Shown here in pieces: positions 15,941 through 17,432 of a stretch of DNA of 17,432 nucleotides. How positions within the stretch are numbered: the first letter of the stretch is position 1; the number at the start of each line of letters is the position of its first letter. The DNA is from Bacteroidetes bacterium UBA1860 (GTDB lineage: Bacteria; Bacteroidota; Rhodothermia; Balneolales; Balneolaceae): positions 2,690 to 20,121 of the forward strand of contig DDIC01000084.1 in assembly GCA_002338335.1 (NCBI GenBank), read 5' to 3'. The translations under genes and the position numbers were made by a program. Below the pieces are notes generated by a model that saw nothing but the letters and a program-made list of their open reading frames with translations, had not been told where the DNA came from and did not search any database.

Positions 15941-15973
15941 AGAACATCCCTTTGTTGAACGCAAATATGTTCT
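15941..15973 (+). other. Inverted repeat (hairpin) upstream of the RNase Z gene
   Basis: AGAACAT (15941-15947) pairs with ATGTTCT (15967-15973). Inside it TTTG (15951-15954) pairs with CAAA (15962-15965) around a 7-base loop, giving an interrupted stem of 7 plus 4 bp. It is followed by ATAAAAT rather than a T run, so it is not a convincing intrinsic terminator. It lies between the ABC gene stop and the ribosome binding site (GGAG) of the RNase Z gene. Confidence 0.35.
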
Positions 15974-15991
15974 ATAAAATCTGGAGAAGCC

Positions 15992-17221
15992 ATGATTGTT
16001 GTACCCTTGGGCATTGCTTCGGCAACCCCTACCATTACAAGACACCTACCATCCGTAGCTTTATGGAGAGAGGGGAGTATATTCCTATTCGATGCTGGAG
16101 AGAACGCTCAAATGCGACTTCTTCAGGCCGGTCTAAAGCGATCAAAGATTGATACGATTTTTATATCTCATCTAGATATAGATCACATTTCGGGACTCGT
16201 GGGGTTACTAGCCACATTTCAATTACAACGCAGGGAGAAATCTCTCAGGTTTGTAGGCCCCAAAGGGCTCAAAGAATACATTGAATGGCACATACAATTT
16301 TCTAAGTTGGAGGTTGGATACGCACTTGATTTTATTGAGTTAGACGAAGGATTTGAGCATGCTGTAGTCGTTGATGAAGAGGAGTATACGGTGGAAGCGC
16401 GACCCTTAAAGCACTCCATCTTCTGCATTGGCTATCGATTTGAGGAGAAGGATAAACCGGGCAAGGTAGATGCCGACAAAGCCTCTGAGCTAGGGATCAC
16501 AGAAGACGAACAATTCAAGGCACTCAAGGCCGGTGAAACCATCATTTTAGCCGATGGAACCCAAGTAAAGCCTCACGATATCGTTGGGCATCCACGACCT
16601 GGTGATTCTTTTGCATATATCACAGATACAGAGTACTGCCCAGAAGCAGTGAAATTGGCAACCAATGCAAATATCCTATACCATGAAGCTACCTTTGGTG
16701 AGAATTTGGAAGACAAAGCGGCCATGAATGGTCATTCCACTGCATCAGACGCTGCTAGAGTCGCGACAGAGGCTCAGGCAAAACTACTTGTGATTGGCCA
16801 TTTTTCTGCTCGTTATACCAATCCATTTGTTCTCCTTAAGGAGGCTCGCGAGAAATTCTTCCCAACTTGGTTGGCAACAGAACTTCGTCCAATCTTTACC
16901 GATCCTGCGCACGAAAAAGGAATTGTGCAGGCAAAGGTGGTTCTCAAGGAGTTAAACGACAAGGACGATAAAAAATCGTATTCCAAAGGCCCTCATAAGG
17001 GTAAAAGTGGTTTTAGGCCAAGGAAGAAACGAATGGGTGAAGATCGTGGGCAGAGACGCGATGGAGGTTCTTATCGATCTCGAGGCGGTTATGATGGCCC
17101 AAAAAGGGATGATAGCCGCTCAGATCGTGGTGGGTCGATGGATCGATCCCAAAGTTCCGGATCTCGCGAGCATAAACCCATTACGCCAAGACCTCGATAT
17201 GATGATTATGATCGGTTTTAA
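15992..17221 (+). CDS. rnz: RNase Z-like metallo-beta-lactamase with RGG-like C-terminal tail
   Basis: tRNA 3'-processing endonuclease family (RNase Z/ElaC), 409 residues against about 300-330 for the usual bacterial enzyme. Residues 1-310 follow RNase Z closely: GIASATPT start, LFDAGENAQMRLLQAG, FISHLDIDHISGLVGLL, H141 (PLKHSIFCIGYRFEE), the EKDKPGKVDADKASELGI and LADGTQVKPHDIVG segments, AYITDTEYC (D212), ILYHEATF, NGHSTASDAARVA and H270 (IGHFSARY). The metal motif reads H60-L-D62-I-D64-H65, so the second His of HxHxDH is Asp. Residues 322-409 form a low-complexity basic tail rich in Arg, Gly, Asp and Ser with several RGG/RG groups, resembling RNA-binding RGG tails. The ATG at 15992 has GGAGAA upstream. 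Whether it processes tRNA with this motif is open. Confidence 0.88.
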   Translation: MIVVPLGIASATPTITRHLPSVALWREGSIFLFDAGENAQMRLLQAGLKRSKIDTIFISHLDIDHISGLVGLLATFQLQRREKSLRFVGPKGLKEYIEWHIQFSKLEVGYALDFIELDEGFEHAVVVDEEEYTVEARPLKHSIFCIGYRFEEKDKPGKVDADKASELGITEDEQFKALKAGETIILADGTQVKPHDIVGHPRPGDSFAYITDTEYCPEAVKLATNANILYHEATFGENLEDKAAMNGHSTASDAARVATEAQAKLLVIGHFSARYTNPFVLLKEAREKFFPTWLATELRPIFTDPAHEKGIVQAKVVLKELNDKDDKKSYSKGPHKGKSGFRPRKKRMGEDRGQRRDGGSYRSRGGYDGPKRDDSRSDRGGSMDRSQSSGSREHKPITPRPRYDDYDRF

Positions 17222-17239
17222 TCTAAGCGCTGAATTGTT

Positions 17240-17432
17240 TTGATAGAATCAAAAGACGCTAGATATGATAACAAGCAGCTTTTAAAAAGGCTGTATGTCT
17301 TTATTAAACCCTATCAAAAATGGGTTTTACTGGCATTGGTACTTACGCTTGGAGCCTCTTATCTAGGATCTTTGCGTCCTAAACTGACGCAATTGGCTGT
17401 GGATGACCATATAGCTGTAGGGGATGTGGATG
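17240..17432 (+). CDS. ABC exporter half-transporter, N-terminus only (probable MdlB/YheH partner), truncated by window edge
   Basis: The frame is open to the right edge; 64 complete codons are visible. It starts with TTG at 17240: an in-frame TGA lies three codons upstream and no ATG follows in the visible part. The protein reads a short charged N-terminus, then LLKRLYVFIKPYQKWVLLALVLTLGASYLGSLRPKLTQLAVDDHIAVGDVD. This is the elbow helix and first transmembrane helix of a type-1 ABC exporter; the LRPKLTQLAVDDHI wording is typical of the MdlB/YheH half. The nucleotide-binding domain is outside the window. It begins 18 bp after the RNase Z gene. Confidence 0.8.
   Translation, partial: MIESKDARYDNKQLLKRLYVFIKPYQKWVLLALVLTLGASYLGSLRPKLTQLAVDDHIAVGDVD

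Noticed and set aside
1..17432. Mobile element, prophage, CRISPR or defence island
   Set aside because: No transposase, integrase, phage, Cas or restriction gene and no direct repeats were found. Gene content and base composition look like ordinary chromosome.

Overview
This is a chromosomal window of ordinary housekeeping and accessory metabolic genes, most likely from a member of the Bacteroidota or the related Balneolota/Rhodothermota. Four things point there: a secreted GWxTD-type protein next to pdxA; a stand-alone FtsE-like ATPase with no adjacent ftsX; two intergenic matches to the Bacteroidota -7 promoter box (TAnnTTTG); and generally weak Shine-Dalgarno sequences. The exact lineage cannot be fixed by eye. 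I see no rRNA, tRNA, CRISPR array, transposase, integrase or attachment site. Genes fill the window with short gaps or overlaps, and the longest gene-free stretch (about 160 bp) is the divergent intergenic region at 8564-8726.

Left part, + strand (2-2601): the 3' portion of an MgtE-type Mg2+ channel/transporter, then thyA and folA sharing a 4-base ATGA overlap. ThyA makes dTMP and releases dihydrofolate, which FolA reduces back to tetrahydrofolate. The + strand block ends in a tail-to-tail overlap with the next gene.

Middle part, - strand (2577-8563), read right to left. First come a GWxTD-family exported protein, pdxA (vitamin B6 synthesis) and an FtsE-like ABC ATPase with a TTG start. Then, behind a candidate Bacteroidota promoter, come a hotdog acyl-CoA thioesterase, galE and an HD-domain phosphohydrolase, whose reading frames overlap each other.

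Right part, + strand (8727-17432): three consecutive exported amidohydrolase-family proteins, of which only the middle one keeps the metal ligands. A renalase-like FAD oxidoreductase follows. Then comes an MdlA/YheI-type ABC exporter half with a degenerate Walker B glutamate, an RNase Z with a changed metal motif and a long RGG-like basic tail, and the start of a second ABC exporter half (MdlB/YheH type) cut by the window edge.

The best candidates for something undescribed are the amidohydrolase triad (one apparent enzyme flanked by two apparent pseudoenzymes) and the RNase Z with an HxDxDH motif and an RGG-like tail, encoded between two probable halves of a heterodimeric ABC exporter. Neither is an obviously new defence or mobile system. 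The rest is well-known biology with local oddities.
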